From a gamma proteobacterium L18 (GTDB taxonomy: Bacteria; Pseudomonadota; Gammaproteobacteria; Pseudomonadales; Pseudomonadaceae), in contig KI547166.1 of assembly GCA_000497835.1 (NCBI GenBank), positions 581,528 through 645,527 on the forward strand: DNA of 64,000 bases. The letters run 5' to 3'. A program made the translations under genes and the position numbers. The notes below the pieces were generated by a model. That model did not search any database and had not been told where the DNA came from. It worked only from the letters and a program-made list of their open reading frames with translations. Shown here one piece after another: positions 7,922 through 17,825 of this stretch (the first letter of the stretch is position 1; each line of letters opens with the position of its first letter).

Positions 7922-9343
7922 TCAAGGGTTGGAGGCGATGCGCCGTCCGCCTGGCTCCAGGCTGTCACGCTGGCGGTCATACGCCAGGTAATACTTGTTC
8001 ACGCTGTTGACGTAACTCACCGGCCCCATGCCCACCTGCTCCATGGCTACGCGTTCAACCTGGAAGAACCACTGGTTGGGGTTCAGCCCACGACGGCGGG
8101 CTTCGGTACGCATGGCCTGCACCCGCTCAGGGCCGATGTTGTAGGCGGCCAGCACAAAGGCCATGCGCTCACGCTCGTTAAGCTTGCTGCTGGCGAAGAA
8201 CTTCTTGCGGATCATGGCCAGGTAACGGGCCGCGGCCTGCACGTTGTTGTCCAACTGCTGGATGTTGCCCACCCCCACGCGCTGCGCGGCCGACGGGGTG
8301 ATCTGCAGCAGCCCGGTAGCGCCACCGCTGCCTTTCACCGACGGGTCGAGCTGCGATTCCTTGAACGCCAGGGCCGCCAGGTTCAGCCAGTCGATACCTT
8401 GCTCCCGACCATAACGCTGCAGCACCGGGCGCAGTTTCTCCAGGCGCTGACGATCATTGCGCGCCAACGGGTTGTGCACTTGATAAAGGCGGCGGTAAAC
8501 CTTGGTGAATGCGGCGTCCTGATCGGCAGGCGCATGATAGGTCTTGAGGAAGCGGTCGATGCTGGCGTGCAGCATCGAGGCATCGCGTCGCACATACCAG
8601 GTCAGCTGTTGCGAGGCCTTGAAGCGCACGCCCTGCTGCACCATCAGCTTGGGCATTACCTTGGACCAGCGCTGGGCAATGGGCCGCTCTACGATGGTCA
8701 TGGGGTAGATACCGGCCTGCACCATCTCCAGCACGTCTTCCACGCCCAGGCTGGGGTCGGCCCATTCGATCTTGATCGGGAGCAGCTTATGCTGGGCCAG
8801 GGTCTGGTTGGCGGCATGCAAGGCATCACCGGCCGCGCTGCCCGCCGGCAGGATGACGGTCTTGCCCGCCAGTTGCTCCACCCGGCTGTAACGCCGCGCA
8901 CCGCGGGCGCCCACCAACACCAGCGGCACGTCATTGAGGATGGGGTCGCTGGCGCTGACCAGGTCGGTGGGCGGCAGGTCGATCAGCTCGCCGGGGGCCA
9001 CCAGGTCACCATCGCCGCGCTGCAAGGCGCCAATCAGCTGTTCCTTGGGGCGCGGGATGATTTTCAGCTGGATGGCCTGGCCGTTATCGGCATGGCCATT
9101 GAGGTAACGTTCGAAGGCGCGCAGGCGGTGGTATTCGACGCCGATGTCCTGGCCCTGCACTTCGCCGGAGCTGTTGCGGCTTTGATTGACCAGCACACGC
9201 AACACGCGGCTGTGACGTATATCCGCCAGGTCGCGAACCTTGGCCGGCTGCACCACTTGCAGCGGCCCGGCCACACGCGCCACGGCCGGCAGGGGCGCCA
9301 GCAACATCAGCAGCAACAGGGTCAACAGTGAGGGACGCGTCAT
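7922..9343 (-). CDS. MltF-like membrane-bound lytic transglycosylase
   Basis: 473 residues: an N-terminal signal (MTRPSLLTLLLLMLLAPLPA), a periplasmic solute-binding type domain (about 40-285), then a lysozyme-like SLT domain (about 310-450) with the catalytic Glu in LAFKESQLDP and the motifs GLLQITPSAA and VLAAYNIGPERV. This two-domain architecture is that of MltF, which cleaves peptidoglycan with formation of anhydromuropeptides. The start at 9343 was chosen for its ribosome site GGAGAG and signal peptide; an in-frame extension upstream runs into the promoter of the divergent tatD gene. No lipobox is evident, so outer-membrane anchoring is uncertain. Confidence 0.85.
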   Translation of the reverse strand: MTRPSLLTLLLLMLLAPLPAVARVAGPLQVVQPAKVRDLADIRHSRVLRVLVNQSRNSSGEVQGQDIGVEYHRLRAFERYLNGHADNGQAIQLKIIPRPKEQLIGALQRGDGDLVAPGELIDLPPTDLVSASDPILNDVPLVLVGARGARRYSRVEQLAGKTVILPAGSAAGDALHAANQTLAQHKLLPIKIEWADPSLGVEDVLEMVQAGIYPMTIVERPIAQRWSKVMPKLMVQQGVRFKASQQLTWYVRRDASMLHASIDRFLKTYHAPADQDAAFTKVYRRLYQVHNPLARNDRQRLEKLRPVLQRYGREQGIDWLNLAALAFKESQLDPSVKGSGGATGLLQITPSAAQRVGVGNIQQLDNNVQAAARYLAMIRKKFFASSKLNERERMAFVLAAYNIGPERVQAMRTEARRRGLNPNQWFFQVERVAMEQVGMGPVSYVNSVNKYYLAYDRQRDSLEPGGRRIASNP

Positions 9344-9467
9344 CGGCTCTCCGGCCTGGCTCAGAATCGACCTCAAGAGACCACGATAATGTCTTGAAGT
9401 TCTTGGCTTTAATGTTCTTTCGCACGCTCTGTTATGCTGTCCGGCCTGCGGCCCGAGGTAGCACACC

Positions 9468-10274
9468 ATGCAACTCATCGACATTGGCGTCAACCTGACC
9501 AACGCCAGCTTTGACGCAAAACACCAGGCAGTCCTGGAGCGCGCCTATGCTGCGAACGTCTGCCAACTGGTACTGACCGGCACCGACATTGCGTGCAGCG
9601 AACAGTCATTAAGCCTTTGCGAACAATGGGATGAGAGCGCCACCCGGCTGTTCGCCACCGCCGGCATACACCCCCACCACGCCAGCGAATGGAGCGCCGA
9701 TACCGAACGTCAGTTGCGCGATTTGCTGGCCCAGCCACGGGTGCGCGCGGTGGGTGAATGTGGACTGGACTTCAACCGTGATTTCTCGCCGCGCCCACAG
9801 CACGAAAAAGTGCTGGAGCAGCACCTGGCCCTGGCCGTGGAGTTGCAGCGCCCGGTGTTCCTGCACGAACGGGACGCCAGCGTGCGCCTGCTGGAAATCC
9901 TCAAGGACTTCCGCGACCGCCTGCCCGCTGCCGTGGTGCACTGTTTCACCGGCGAGCAGAAGGCCCTGTTCAGCTACCTGGACCTGGACCTGCACATCGG
10001 CATCACCGGCTGGATCTGCGACGAGCGCCGCGGCACCCACCTGCACCCACTGGTCGGCAATATCCCCCGTGGCCGCCTGATGCTGGAAAGCGACGCGCCG
10101 TACCTGCTGCCGCGCACCCTGCGGCCCAAGCCGAAAAACGGTCGCAACGAACCGGCCTACCTGCCTGAAGTGCTGAACGAAGTGGCCCGCCACCGCCGCG
10201 AAAGCCCCGAGGACCTGGCCGCCCACACGACCGCGTGCGCGCGCGCGTTCTTTGGGTTGCCGACGCCGGCTTGA
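9468..10274 (+). CDS. tatD: TatD-family metal-dependent deoxyribonuclease
   Basis: 268 residues close in length and sequence to E. coli TatD. Metal-site motifs are DIGVNLT (N terminus), [28 protein letters not shown] and [10 protein letters not shown]. TatD is a cytosolic TIM-barrel nuclease with 3'-5' exonuclease activity, implicated in oxidative DNA damage repair; despite the name it is not part of the Tat translocon. The ribosome site is GAGGT. Divergent from the lytic transglycosylase, and not in an operon with tatABC here. Confidence 0.9.
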   Translation: MQLIDIGVNLTNASFDAKHQAVLERAYAANVCQLVLTGTDIACSEQSLSLCEQWDESATRLFATAGIHPHHASEWSADTERQLRDLLAQPRVRAVGECGLDFNRDFSPRPQHEKVLEQHLALAVELQRPVFLHERDASVRLLEILKDFRDRLPAAVVHCFTGEQKALFSYLDLDLHIGITGWICDERRGTHLHPLVGNIPRGRLMLESDAPYLLPRTLRPKPKNGRNEPAYLPEVLNEVARHRRESPEDLAAHTTACARAFFGLPTPA

Positions 10275-10362
10275 TCCAGGTCAACATTGATGTAATGGTC
10301 TTCTGGAACAATGATGGCACCTTGCCTTAACTGCTCCGCGAATTCAGAGAAGACCTCCATCC

Positions 10363-11616
10363 ATGGGTACCTGGCTTAGCACTATCTCGCTCAAATACAA
10401 ATTCTGGGCCGTCAACGCGGTCGCCTTCGTCACCACCCTGTTGCTGGTGCTGTATGCCATCCACCTGGAACAAGTGGGCCGCGTGGCCGACCTGCAGGCG
10501 TTGTCGCCCGGTGCCATCGGCCCGGACTTCGGCCAAGTGTTCGAAGAACGTTTCGCCCAATACGCCGGTGCCGTGCTGGTGCTGATGATGGCCATGCTCG
10601 GCGCCTCGCAACTGCTGATACGCTTCCTGCTGACCCAGCTCAATGCCCTCAAGGACGTGATTCTGCACGTGGAGAAAACCGGCGACCTGTCGGCCCGCGT
10701 GCCGGTGGCCGGCGCCGACGAGGTGGGCCAGATGGCCGTGGCCTTCAACGCCATGCAGGCCGGTTACCAGCGCGTGGTGGGCACCGTGGCGCGCACCGCT
10801 GCGCAGCTGGACGAAGGCGCCGCGCGCCTGGCCAGCAGCATGGGCCAGGTGCGCCACGGCATGCTCGGCCAGCAGAGCGAGACTGACCAGGCCGCCACCG
10901 CCATCAACGAAATGACCGCCACCGTGCACCACATCGCCCAGCACGCCGGTGCAACCCGCGACCTGTCGCAAAGCGCCGACAGCCTGGCCGGCAGCGGCCA
11001 GCAGGTGGTGGACCGCGTGCAGGTGTCGATTGCCGGGCTGTCCGCCGGCGTGCAGCAAACCGCCGAGATGATCCAGCGTTTGGCCGAGGACAGCCAGAAA
11101 ATCAACGGCGTGGTTGGCGTGATCCACAGCATCGCCGAGCAGACCAACCTGCTGGCCCTCAACGCCGCCATCGAGGCCGCCCGCGCCGGGGAAATGGGCC
11201 GCGGTTTTGCCGTGGTAGCCGACGAGGTGCGTAACCTGGCCAAGCGGGTACAGACCTCGACCGACGAAATCACCACCATGGTCACCGCCCTGCAAGCCGG
11301 CACCCGTGACGCGGTCGACTTTATGCAGGAAAGCTCGTTCAAGGCCGACGACTGCGTGCAACAGGCCCGCGAGGCCGGCGCCGCTCTGGCGCAGATCACC
11401 GGTGCAGTGGCGCAGATGCGCGAAAGCAACACGCAGATCGCCGTGGCCGCCGAGCAGCAAAGCCAGGTGGCCGAGGAGATGAACCGGGCGGTGGTGAGCA
11501 TTCGTGATGTAACGGAGAACACCGTGCAGCAGACAGTGGATTCGGCGACCACCAGTACCGACCTGGCCAGTTTGGCGACCGAGTTGAACCGCGCCATCGG
11601 TCAGTTGCGCCTGTAA
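10363..11616 (+). CDS. Methyl-accepting chemotaxis protein with a minimal sensor loop
   Basis: 417 residues. First span about 16-34, a short periplasmic loop of only about 30-35 residues, second span about 67-87, a HAMP domain (about 88-140) and a cytoplasmic signalling domain whose hairpin tip reads [19 protein letters not shown] then [13 protein letters not shown]. It lacks the usual 150-residue ligand-binding domain, so it probably senses through the membrane, via a partner, or responds to energy state. Not adjacent to che genes. Likely monocistronic, with R2 and R5 hairpins downstream. Confidence 0.9.
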   Translation: MGTWLSTISLKYKFWAVNAVAFVTTLLLVLYAIHLEQVGRVADLQALSPGAIGPDFGQVFEERFAQYAGAVLVLMMAMLGASQLLIRFLLTQLNALKDVILHVEKTGDLSARVPVAGADEVGQMAVAFNAMQAGYQRVVGTVARTAAQLDEGAARLASSMGQVRHGMLGQQSETDQAATAINEMTATVHHIAQHAGATRDLSQSADSLAGSGQQVVDRVQVSIAGLSAGVQQTAEMIQRLAEDSQKINGVVGVIHSIAEQTNLLALNAAIEAARAGEMGRGFAVVADEVRNLAKRVQTSTDEITTMVTALQAGTRDAVDFMQESSFKADDCVQQAREAGAALAQITGAVAQMRESNTQIAVAAEQQSQVAEEMNRAVVSIRDVTENTVQQTVDSATTSTDLASLATELNRAIGQLRL

Positions 11617-11681
11617 CCCGTCCGCGCATTGTGGCGTACGCACTGCCTGTGTAGCAGCAACTGTCGTTGTGGAAGTCACCA

Positions 11682-11750
11682 CTGTGGGAGCAAAGCTTGC
11701 TCGCGATGGCGTCAGTGAGGGCCCCTCGCGAGCAAGCTTTGCTCCCACAG
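11682..11750. repeat. R2 hairpin repeat
   Basis: Perfect 25-bp inverted arms (CTGTGGGAGCAAAGCTTGCT onward; 11682-11706 and 11726-11750). The same repeat occurs at 38415-38496. Located downstream of the chemoreceptor. Confidence 0.88.
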
Positions 11751-11765
11751 TGTGTACCCTGCCTT

Positions 11766-11853
11766 TGTAAGCTGCCGAAGGCTGCGTCACAAACGGCGCG
11801 GTGGGTCAGCCAGTAAGCGGCGCCTGTGACGCGGCCTGGCGGCCGCTGCTACA
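11766..11853. repeat. R5 hairpin repeat
   Basis: Second full R5 copy, with arms 11766-11790 and 11826-11853, directly following an R2 copy. Together they occupy most of the 336-bp gap 11617-11952. Confidence 0.78.
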
Positions 11854-11952
11854 GGCATTCTATCACCCCCATAGACAACCCTCATTCGCCGCCTTGCTCG
11901 CTGCGCACTACGCTGACCTTACGCAGCAACACATGCATTCGAGGAGCGCATC

Positions 11953-12147
11953 ATGAGCAAGTACCTGCCCCACATCCCAGGCTTTCACTGGCAGAACAAC
12001 GCCGACCACACGGGCGAGCTGATCGGCTTGCCGCTGATTGCCCTGGGTGGGCTGTTGGTTGTGTCGGGGGTGGTGGGCGCCAGCTTTGCGCCGGTGGCGG
12101 TTGGGGTGATCGGCGTGATGGCCGGTTGGCGGCTGCGCAAGGCGTGA
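11953..12147 (+). CDS. Small hypothetical membrane protein
   Basis: 64 residues starting MSKYLPHIPGFHWQNNADH. The C-terminal two thirds are hydrophobic (two short spans, about 22-40 and 43-58) and end in RLRKA. A good ribosome site (GAGGAGC) supports translation. No domain recognised. The codon pattern and Gly/Val-rich spans look like a genuine small inner-membrane protein. Convergent with the thioesterase gene, whose stop lies 38 bp away. Confidence 0.6.
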   Translation: MSKYLPHIPGFHWQNNADHTGELIGLPLIALGGLLVVSGVVGASFAPVAVGVIGVMAGWRLRKA

Positions 12148-12184
12148 AGACGGCGTCGCGATGGCAGCGACGCGTTATCACGGA

Positions 12185-12982
12185 TTAGCCAAACACCGTC
12201 ACCGTCTGCCGGCTGATCGCAATCAACTCCCCTTCCGCCGTCCACAACATCGCCCCTGCATGCCCATAGCCATCGCGCGCATGCTCGATGGTCGCGCAAT
12301 ACCGGCACCAGTCCTGGGTGGTCAACGACGCCAGCGGCTGCACAAATTCGATGGTCCAACTCAGGCTGCTTCCCGGCGCCGGCTTGTTCAGGTGCGGCAG
12401 CACCGCCGGCGGCCAGGCATCCACCAAAGCCAACAGATGGGCTTCGGTCAGCGGCGCGGCACCCGGCTCGTCGCGCAAGCGCACCCAGCCGCCCATCTGT
12501 CGCCCCGGGGTACCGGTGAACGGCAAGCCACCAATGCCCCAGCGCAAATCCAGATGACGGATGTATTCGGGGGTCACCCCCTGGATATAGGGCAGTGGCG
12601 TGGATTCGGCCAGCGGCTTGAGCGCCACGGCAGGCTCGGCGGGCACGTCGATCATCGACTCGCGCGGCGCGCCGAAGCTGGCCTGCATCAGGGTGACGGT
12701 GCCACCTTCGGCCACGGCCCGGCCCAGCAGCGTCACCACCGATTTGCCTTCGCGCAGTACTTCCACCTCGAAGCTGATGGGCGCCAGCAGCGGCGCCGGC
12801 GCCACAAAGGTAATCGCCAGCGAGCGCACCGGTTGGCCCTTGCCCACCTTGGCCTGCAGGGCCTCGAACAGCAGCGCGGCCATCAGCCCGCCATAACCGG
12901 CGCGACCCTGAGCCCACTCCGCAGGCAGGGTCACGGCCTGAGGATGTTCACGCACGGCACTCAGCAGTTCGGCAAATTTCAT
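12185..12982 (-). CDS. Acyl-CoA thioesterase family protein (double hotdog)
   Basis: 265 residues showing the TesB-like double-hotdog pattern: an N-terminal half with GYGGLMAALLFEALQ and VRSLAITFVAPAPL, and a C-terminal half with LLALVDAWPPAVLP and WTIEFVQPL, ending in ISRQTVTVFG. Such enzymes hydrolyse acyl-CoA or acyl-thioesters in the cytosol; chain-length preference is not evident. The ribosome site is GAGGTAG. It stands alone, separated from the CHAD gene by about 84 bp. Confidence 0.82.
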   Translation of the reverse strand: MKFAELLSAVREHPQAVTLPAEWAQGRAGYGGLMAALLFEALQAKVGKGQPVRSLAITFVAPAPLLAPISFEVEVLREGKSVVTLLGRAVAEGGTVTLMQASFGAPRESMIDVPAEPAVALKPLAESTPLPYIQGVTPEYIRHLDLRWGIGGLPFTGTPGRQMGGWVRLRDEPGAAPLTEAHLLALVDAWPPAVLPHLNKPAPGSSLSWTIEFVQPLASLTTQDWCRYCATIEHARDGYGHAGAMLWTAEGELIAISRQTVTVFG

Positions 12983-13066
12983 GGCTACCTCGGGATGGCT
13001 CGCAAAGGGTGAATGTTAACCAGCCGGGTTGGCCAGATCAGGCCCTGTTTCGGCCAATTGATCGGC

Positions 13067-13831
13067 TTATCGCCCCATGGCTGCCAGCAGTTTGTCCAGC
13101 GCCCGGTCGCTGCGCTGCTCGCCCTTGATCAAGCCGGCCTGCCATTGCTGCAGACACGGCAACAGGTCGGGTTCTTTCTCGACCTGCAACAGCCACTGCC
13201 AGTTGTCGTGCCAGTCGCCCAGCGCGCCCTGTGCCCGCCTGAGTTGCTTGAGCAGCGCCGCATCGGCCTTGTCCAGCGACGGATAAGCTTCGGCGCCATA
13301 GCGGGCGCGCTTGATCAGCAGGCGCAGGCGGTGGCGGTCATGGCCCGGATCCTTGAGGGCGTGCTCCAGTTGCCGCCATTGTTTGCCCAGGCGCTTTTTG
13401 ATTTTCCCGCTCAAATCGCCAATCAGCTTCTGCCGCGCCGCCGCCCGCGCAAAACGCGGGAAGCCGTCCAGGATGCGCAGCAGCCGCTTCAGCTCGGCGC
13501 TGTCTGCCACCTGTGGGAACACACCACGCATCTGCCCTTCGCGAACCGCCGCCAGGTCATCATGCCCGCCCTTGCGCAGGTGTGCGGCCAGCACTTCGCG
13601 ATCGCGGTACGGCGTGGTCAATTGACCCACACCGCGCGCCGCCTCTTCCAATTGATCCACGCCAGGCAAACCCCGCAGCGGACGGATCAGGCTACGCAGG
13701 CGGCGCACCGTGGTGCGCAGGTCATGCAGCGCTTCCGGGTCAGTCTGCGCCTGCAGCCTGGCCTGGCAGGCCATCAGCCGTACTTCGACACCCAGCAGGT
13801 GGGCGATCACTTCATCGAGCATTTTCGGCAT
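13067..13831 (-). CDS. CHAD domain protein
   Basis: 254 residues, almost entirely helical and rich in Arg, Lys and His. The CHAD signature is visible: ALHDLRTTVRRLRSLIRPLR (N-terminal helix pair) and the second half RHRLRLLIKRARYGAEAYP. CHAD domains bind inorganic polyphosphate and often target polyphosphate granules. Its ATG overlaps the TAA of the transglutaminase gene by one base (TAATG), making it the last gene of the moxR-DUF58-tgpA unit. The reason for coupling to that unit is unknown. Confidence 0.85.
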   Translation of the reverse strand: MPKMLDEVIAHLLGVEVRLMACQARLQAQTDPEALHDLRTTVRRLRSLIRPLRGLPGVDQLEEAARGVGQLTTPYRDREVLAAHLRKGGHDDLAAVREGQMRGVFPQVADSAELKRLLRILDGFPRFARAAARQKLIGDLSGKIKKRLGKQWRQLEHALKDPGHDRHRLRLLIKRARYGAEAYPSLDKADAALLKQLRRAQGALGDWHDNWQWLLQVEKEPDLLPCLQQWQAGLIKGEQRSDRALDKLLAAMGR

Positions 13832-15825
13832 TACAACGACTCCCGAACCGCCACGCGGTGCACGCCATTGAGGCTGGCGCGCACCGCCTTGAATTGTTGA
13901 CGCAGCAACCGCAGGTCCGCTGGCTGGCCGCCGTAGCGCTGGCCAATGAACGTCTGGCTGAAAGCTTCGATGGCCGGCGCCTGGCCACTCAATTGACGCG
14001 CCGCCCGTTGGGCGAAGGCCTGTGCACCCTCGCCGGTGTCACGTACCAGGCCATGGCGCGCCAGCAGTGTCTCGAACCCCTGGTAAAGCTGCAACTGACT
14101 ATCGGCCGTACGCTGCCAGGGCTTTAGCACCACCATGGCCAAAACCAGCAATAGCAACGTCAAGCCCACCGGCAACATCGAACCGGCCAGCCCCTTGAAC
14201 CAGCGGTTGAGGAAGTCCAGCTGCTGCGCGGCCTGATAATCCAGCACCCAGCGCTGCCAACCATAGTTCAGATTATCCCACCCCAGACGCAGGTCGTTGG
14301 CCCAGGCGAAATGACGCAAGCGCAGGGGCGAGAACGGCGCGTCGCCGAGGAACTCTTCATCGGCCGCCAGCGCTTCCTCAGGGCCGGCATCAATACGCAA
14401 CGGCGACACCGCCGCCGTCGGGTCGACGCTGCGCCAGCCCTGCCCGGCCTGCCAATACTCGACCCAGGCATGGGCATCAAACTGGCGCAGGGTCAGGTAG
14501 TGCCCCGCCGGGTTGAGTTCGCCGCCCTGGTAACCCACCACCATGCGCGCCGGGATGCCCGCCGCGCGCAGCAGGAAGGTCATCGCCCCGGCATAGTGGG
14601 CGCAGAAGCCCCGGCGGCTGTCGAACAGGAAGCCATCAATACTGTCGGCGCCCAAGGCCGGCGGCTTGAGGGTGTAATGATAGTCCTCGTTACGAAAGTG
14701 CTGCAGCAGTGCCTGCACCAGGGCGTCTGGCTGTGGATAGCGGTCATGCAGTTGCTGCGCCCATTGCTGGCTGCGCGGGTCGCCTTTGGGGGGCAGGCGC
14801 AGGTCCTGGCGGCGAATCGATTCGGGCAACTGCGGTTCGCGAATCACCTGCGGGGACGAGGTGACGCTGTACATCAGCGGACGATCCAGCGGCTGTAGGC
14901 GCATCAAGCGGTAGTCGGCCATCTGCCGCACGCCTGGCAGATCGGTGCGGGCCACGTCCAGGCCATACAGCCAGCGCTGGCCACCGCCCGGCTGCTGGAT
15001 AATGCGGTAGCGCAGCTCTGGCCCCACGGGCTGCCAGCTGCTGACCGGCAGGCCGCGCGCCAGCTCCGACTGGCTCCAGCGCGCGCCATCGAAGCGTTCA
15101 AGGGTGAAGGCGCGCCAGTACAGCGATTGCCGTGGCGGGATCGGCCCATCGAAGCTGACCTGCATCACCAGCTCCGCCGAACGCCCAAGCTCGGCCACAT
15201 CGCCCGGGGTCATGCTTTCGGCCAGGCCGGTCTGCGCCTTGCCGCTGGGGATGGGCAGCGACCACAGCGGCTCCATGCGCGGGAAAAACACGAAAAACAG
15301 CAGCATCAGCGGCAGTGCCTGGGCCAGGATGCTCAGCGCCAGGCGCAAGGTAGCCATGGGCCTGGCCACCAGCCGCGTCTGTTGCAGGCCGATCATGGCG
15401 GTGACCAACGCCGTCACCGGCAGCAGGCTGTACAACGCCCAGGGCAGGCTGGCGTCGTAGAGGTACGCCACCACCACACAGAAGAAGCCCAGGTAAATCA
15501 GCACCCGCGCGTCGCGCAAGGTGCGCATTTCCACCACCTTGAGCATGAACGTGGCCACCAAAAGCGCCGCCGCGGCATCCAGGCCAATCAGCACGCCCCG
15601 GGACAGGAAAACGCCCGCCGCCGTGGCCACCACCATGCCGATCTTCAATACCAGTCCGGGGAACGCTGCGCGCATGCGAAAAATCTGCACGCGCCACAGG
15701 GTGCAGCCCAGCCACAGGCCAATCATCCACAGCGGCACGTGGGCCCAAAACGGCACGATCACCAGGCACTGGGCCAACAGCAGCCACACCAGACTGATGC
15801 GCGGAATGCCCGGTGCCTGGGTCAT
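13831..15825 (-). CDS. tgpA: TgpA-type membrane transglutaminase (DUF3488 plus transglutaminase core)
   Basis: 664 residues. The N terminus (about 8-190) carries several membrane spans of the DUF3488 type. A periplasmic transglutaminase-like domain follows with the catalytic triad in GFCAHYAGAMTFLLRAAGIP (Cys), DAHAWVEYW (His) and SVDPTAAV (Asp), then one more span near 560 and a cytoplasmic tail. This matches P. aeruginosa TgpA, a growth-related periplasmic transglutaminase. The start at 15825 overlaps the DUF58 stop (ATGA). The tail overlaps the CHAD start. The physiological substrate is not established. Confidence 0.88.
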   Translation of the reverse strand: MTQAPGIPRISLVWLLLAQCLVIVPFWAHVPLWMIGLWLGCTLWRVQIFRMRAAFPGLVLKIGMVVATAAGVFLSRGVLIGLDAAAALLVATFMLKVVEMRTLRDARVLIYLGFFCVVVAYLYDASLPWALYSLLPVTALVTAMIGLQQTRLVARPMATLRLALSILAQALPLMLLFFVFFPRMEPLWSLPIPSGKAQTGLAESMTPGDVAELGRSAELVMQVSFDGPIPPRQSLYWRAFTLERFDGARWSQSELARGLPVSSWQPVGPELRYRIIQQPGGGQRWLYGLDVARTDLPGVRQMADYRLMRLQPLDRPLMYSVTSSPQVIREPQLPESIRRQDLRLPPKGDPRSQQWAQQLHDRYPQPDALVQALLQHFRNEDYHYTLKPPALGADSIDGFLFDSRRGFCAHYAGAMTFLLRAAGIPARMVVGYQGGELNPAGHYLTLRQFDAHAWVEYWQAGQGWRSVDPTAAVSPLRIDAGPEEALAADEEFLGDAPFSPLRLRHFAWANDLRLGWDNLNYGWQRWVLDYQAAQQLDFLNRWFKGLAGSMLPVGLTLLLLVLAMVVLKPWQRTADSQLQLYQGFETLLARHGLVRDTGEGAQAFAQRAARQLSGQAPAIEAFSQTFIGQRYGGQPADLRLLRQQFKAVRASLNGVHRVAVRESL

Positions 15826-16778
15826 GATGCCTGCCCATACAGCGCCAGGGCGCGCAGGCAGGCCTCGCGATGGCCGTCGCTGCTGTCCACCGGCAGGTAA
15901 AGACCCGGCAGGCGCAAAGCGAACGGTCGATCCTGCCGGGACAGTTCCAGCACCCAGTGACACAAGCGTGACAGGCGCTGCTCCAGGTCCCCACCCAGGG
16001 CCATGAAGTCCAGGCACAGGTCACGCCCGCGCAGGTCGGCGAACTCCTTGACCAGCAGCTGCGCGCCCCGCGAGTAGGCTTTCCAGTGCAGGCGGCGCCA
16101 GGAGTCGCCGGGTTGGTAGCGCTTGAGCCCCTGGTAATCGTCCACGCCCTGCCCGGCCACGCGCTGGCCCTCGCCTTCGATGTTTTCGCTGGCATCGACC
16201 ATCACGGGTAGCTCGCCCTCCAGCGGGCGTGGGTACACCAGCACGCGCTGGTTGAGGTTGCAGTAGCTCCAGGCGCGCAACACGCCCAGCGGAAAAGTAC
16301 TCTGCAGGCGCACCCGCGGCGCCGGCAGCCAGCCGCGGCTGTGGGTAGGCAGGTTGAGTTCAAGCTCCAAGGCGGAATGGGCAGCGATGTCGACGCTTTG
16401 CAGGTCGCTGGGGGTCCAGCCCACGGCGATGGCCTGATGTTCACGGCGCTGACTTTCCAGGCGCACCACATACCGGGCATGCTCGCCGGCAAACACCGCC
16501 GGGGTGCCGGCGGCGCTCACGCGCAGGCCGCTGAGGTTGCGGAAGGTGTGCAAAATGGCCACCACAAACACCGAGCCCAGCAGGAACACCAGGGCGTAGG
16601 CCATGCTGTTCTGGTAATTGATGGCCGCCAGCAGAATCAGCAGCAACACCACGGCAAACGCGGCGCCACTCTGGTCGGGCATGATGTAGATCTGCCGTTG
16701 CCCCAACTGCACCTGCGCCGCCGGCGGGGCGCGGCGTTCCTGCCAACGCCGCCACCCCTGGCGCAGGCTGGCGATCAC
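15822..16778 (-). CDS. DUF58 domain protein
   Basis: 318 residues. Two membrane spans near the N terminus (about 40-80), then a cytosolic region with the DUF58 signature: DYQGLKRYQPGDSWRRLHWK followed by FADLRGRDLCLDF. A GTG at 16778 overlapping the MoxR stop (GTGA) is preferred to an upstream ATG that would extend into the ATPase gene. DUF58 proteins have a von Willebrand A-like fold and work with MoxR AAA+ ATPases, probably in maturation of membrane or envelope complexes. Middle gene of a tightly coupled operon. Confidence 0.88.
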   Translation of the reverse strand: MIASLRQGWRRWQERRAPPAAQVQLGQRQIYIMPDQSGAAFAVVLLLILLAAINYQNSMAYALVFLLGSVFVVAILHTFRNLSGLRVSAAGTPAVFAGEHARYVVRLESQRREHQAIAVGWTPSDLQSVDIAAHSALELELNLPTHSRGWLPAPRVRLQSTFPLGVLRAWSYCNLNQRVLVYPRPLEGELPVMVDASENIEGEGQRVAGQGVDDYQGLKRYQPGDSWRRLHWKAYSRGAQLLVKEFADLRGRDLCLDFMALGGDLEQRLSRLCHWVLELSRQDRPFALRLPGLYLPVDSSDGHREACLRALALYGQAS

Positions 16779-17692
16779 AGCGCAGCCACCTCTTTGAGCA
16801 ACCACTGCACCAGCGCCCCGCCGCCCTGGCCGGTGGGGTCGGCACGCTCGCGCAGGCGGTGGCTGACCACCGACGGCAGCAACGCTTGCACATCCTCGGG
16901 AATCACGTAATCACGGCCCAGCAGCAACGCCCAGGCCCGCGCCGCCGCCAGCAGCGCCAGGCTGGCCCGCGGGGACAGGCCCCAGGCGAACTGCGGCTGG
17001 GTACGCGTGGCCTCCACCAGCCGCAGCACGTAATCCACCAAGGCGTCGCTGACCCGCACCTCGCGGGCCTGCTGTTGCAGCATGGCCAGCTCCTCATGGT
17101 CGAGCACGGCTGCCATACGCGGCAGCAAGTCGCGCCGGGCCTCGCCCAGCAGCAGCGCCTTTTCCGCCGCCTTGGCCGGGTAGCCCAGGGACAGGCGCAT
17201 CAGGAAACGGTCCAGCTGTGATTCGGGCAAGGCAAAAGTGCCGCCCTGGCTGGTGGGGTTCTGCGTGGCAATCACAAAAAAAGGCTGCGGCAGAGGCCGC
17301 GTGGCGCCCTCGATGGTCACTTGCCCTTCCTCCATCGCTTCGAGCAGCGCGCTCTGGCTTTTGGGGGTGGCGCGGTTGATCTCGTCGGCCAGGACCAGCT
17401 CGGCAAAGATGGGGCCCGGGTGAAAGACAAACTGGCCGCTGTCCTTGTCGAACACCGAGGTGCCGAGGATATCGCTGGGTAGCAAGTCGGACGTGAATTG
17501 GATGCGCTGAAAGCGCAGGCCCATGACCTTGGCCAGGGTGTGGCTCAAGGTGGTCTTGCCCATGCCGGGCAAGTCCTCGATCAGCAGGTGGCCACCGGCA
17601 ATCAGGCAGGTCAGCGCCAGGCGCACCTGGTGTTGCTTGCCCAACAGCACTTCATTGACGGCTTCCAGGCAGGCGGACAACTGGCTGTGCAT
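16775..17692 (-). CDS. MoxR-family AAA+ ATPase
   Basis: 305 residues with Walker A GMGKTT (about 43-48), Walker B LVLADEINRATPK, sensor 1 IATQNPTSQGG and a C-terminal lid with GLSPRASLALL. MoxR ATPases act as chaperone-like remodelling factors with DUF58 partners. The start ATG at 17692 follows the strong site GGAGGAG. First gene of the four-gene unit moxR-DUF58-tgpA-CHAD, all joined by 1-4 base overlaps. Confidence 0.92.
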   Translation of the reverse strand: MHSQLSACLEAVNEVLLGKQHQVRLALTCLIAGGHLLIEDLPGMGKTTLSHTLAKVMGLRFQRIQFTSDLLPSDILGTSVFDKDSGQFVFHPGPIFAELVLADEINRATPKSQSALLEAMEEGQVTIEGATRPLPQPFFVIATQNPTSQGGTFALPESQLDRFLMRLSLGYPAKAAEKALLLGEARRDLLPRMAAVLDHEELAMLQQQAREVRVSDALVDYVLRLVEATRTQPQFAWGLSPRASLALLAAARAWALLLGRDYVIPEDVQALLPSVVSHRLRERADPTGQGGGALVQWLLKEVAAL

Positions 17693-17727
17693 CGGGCAAC
17701 TCCTCCATGTCAACCAACTGAAAACCT

Positions 17728-17815
17728 TGTGGGACCGGGCGAAGCTCGGGAAGGGGGCTGCGCAGTTTCACGGTAATGCGCAGCGCCTGCTTCCCGAGCT
17801 TCGCCCGGTCCCACA
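17728..17815. repeat. R3 hairpin repeat
   Basis: Inverted arms TGTGGGACCGGGCGAAGCTC onward (17728-17752) and the complement (17790-17815), separated by about 37 bp. It fills the small gap between the lipoprotein gene and moxR and probably terminates the upstream lipoprotein transcript. Confidence 0.88.
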
Positions 17816-17825
17816 GTCGCGCGGA

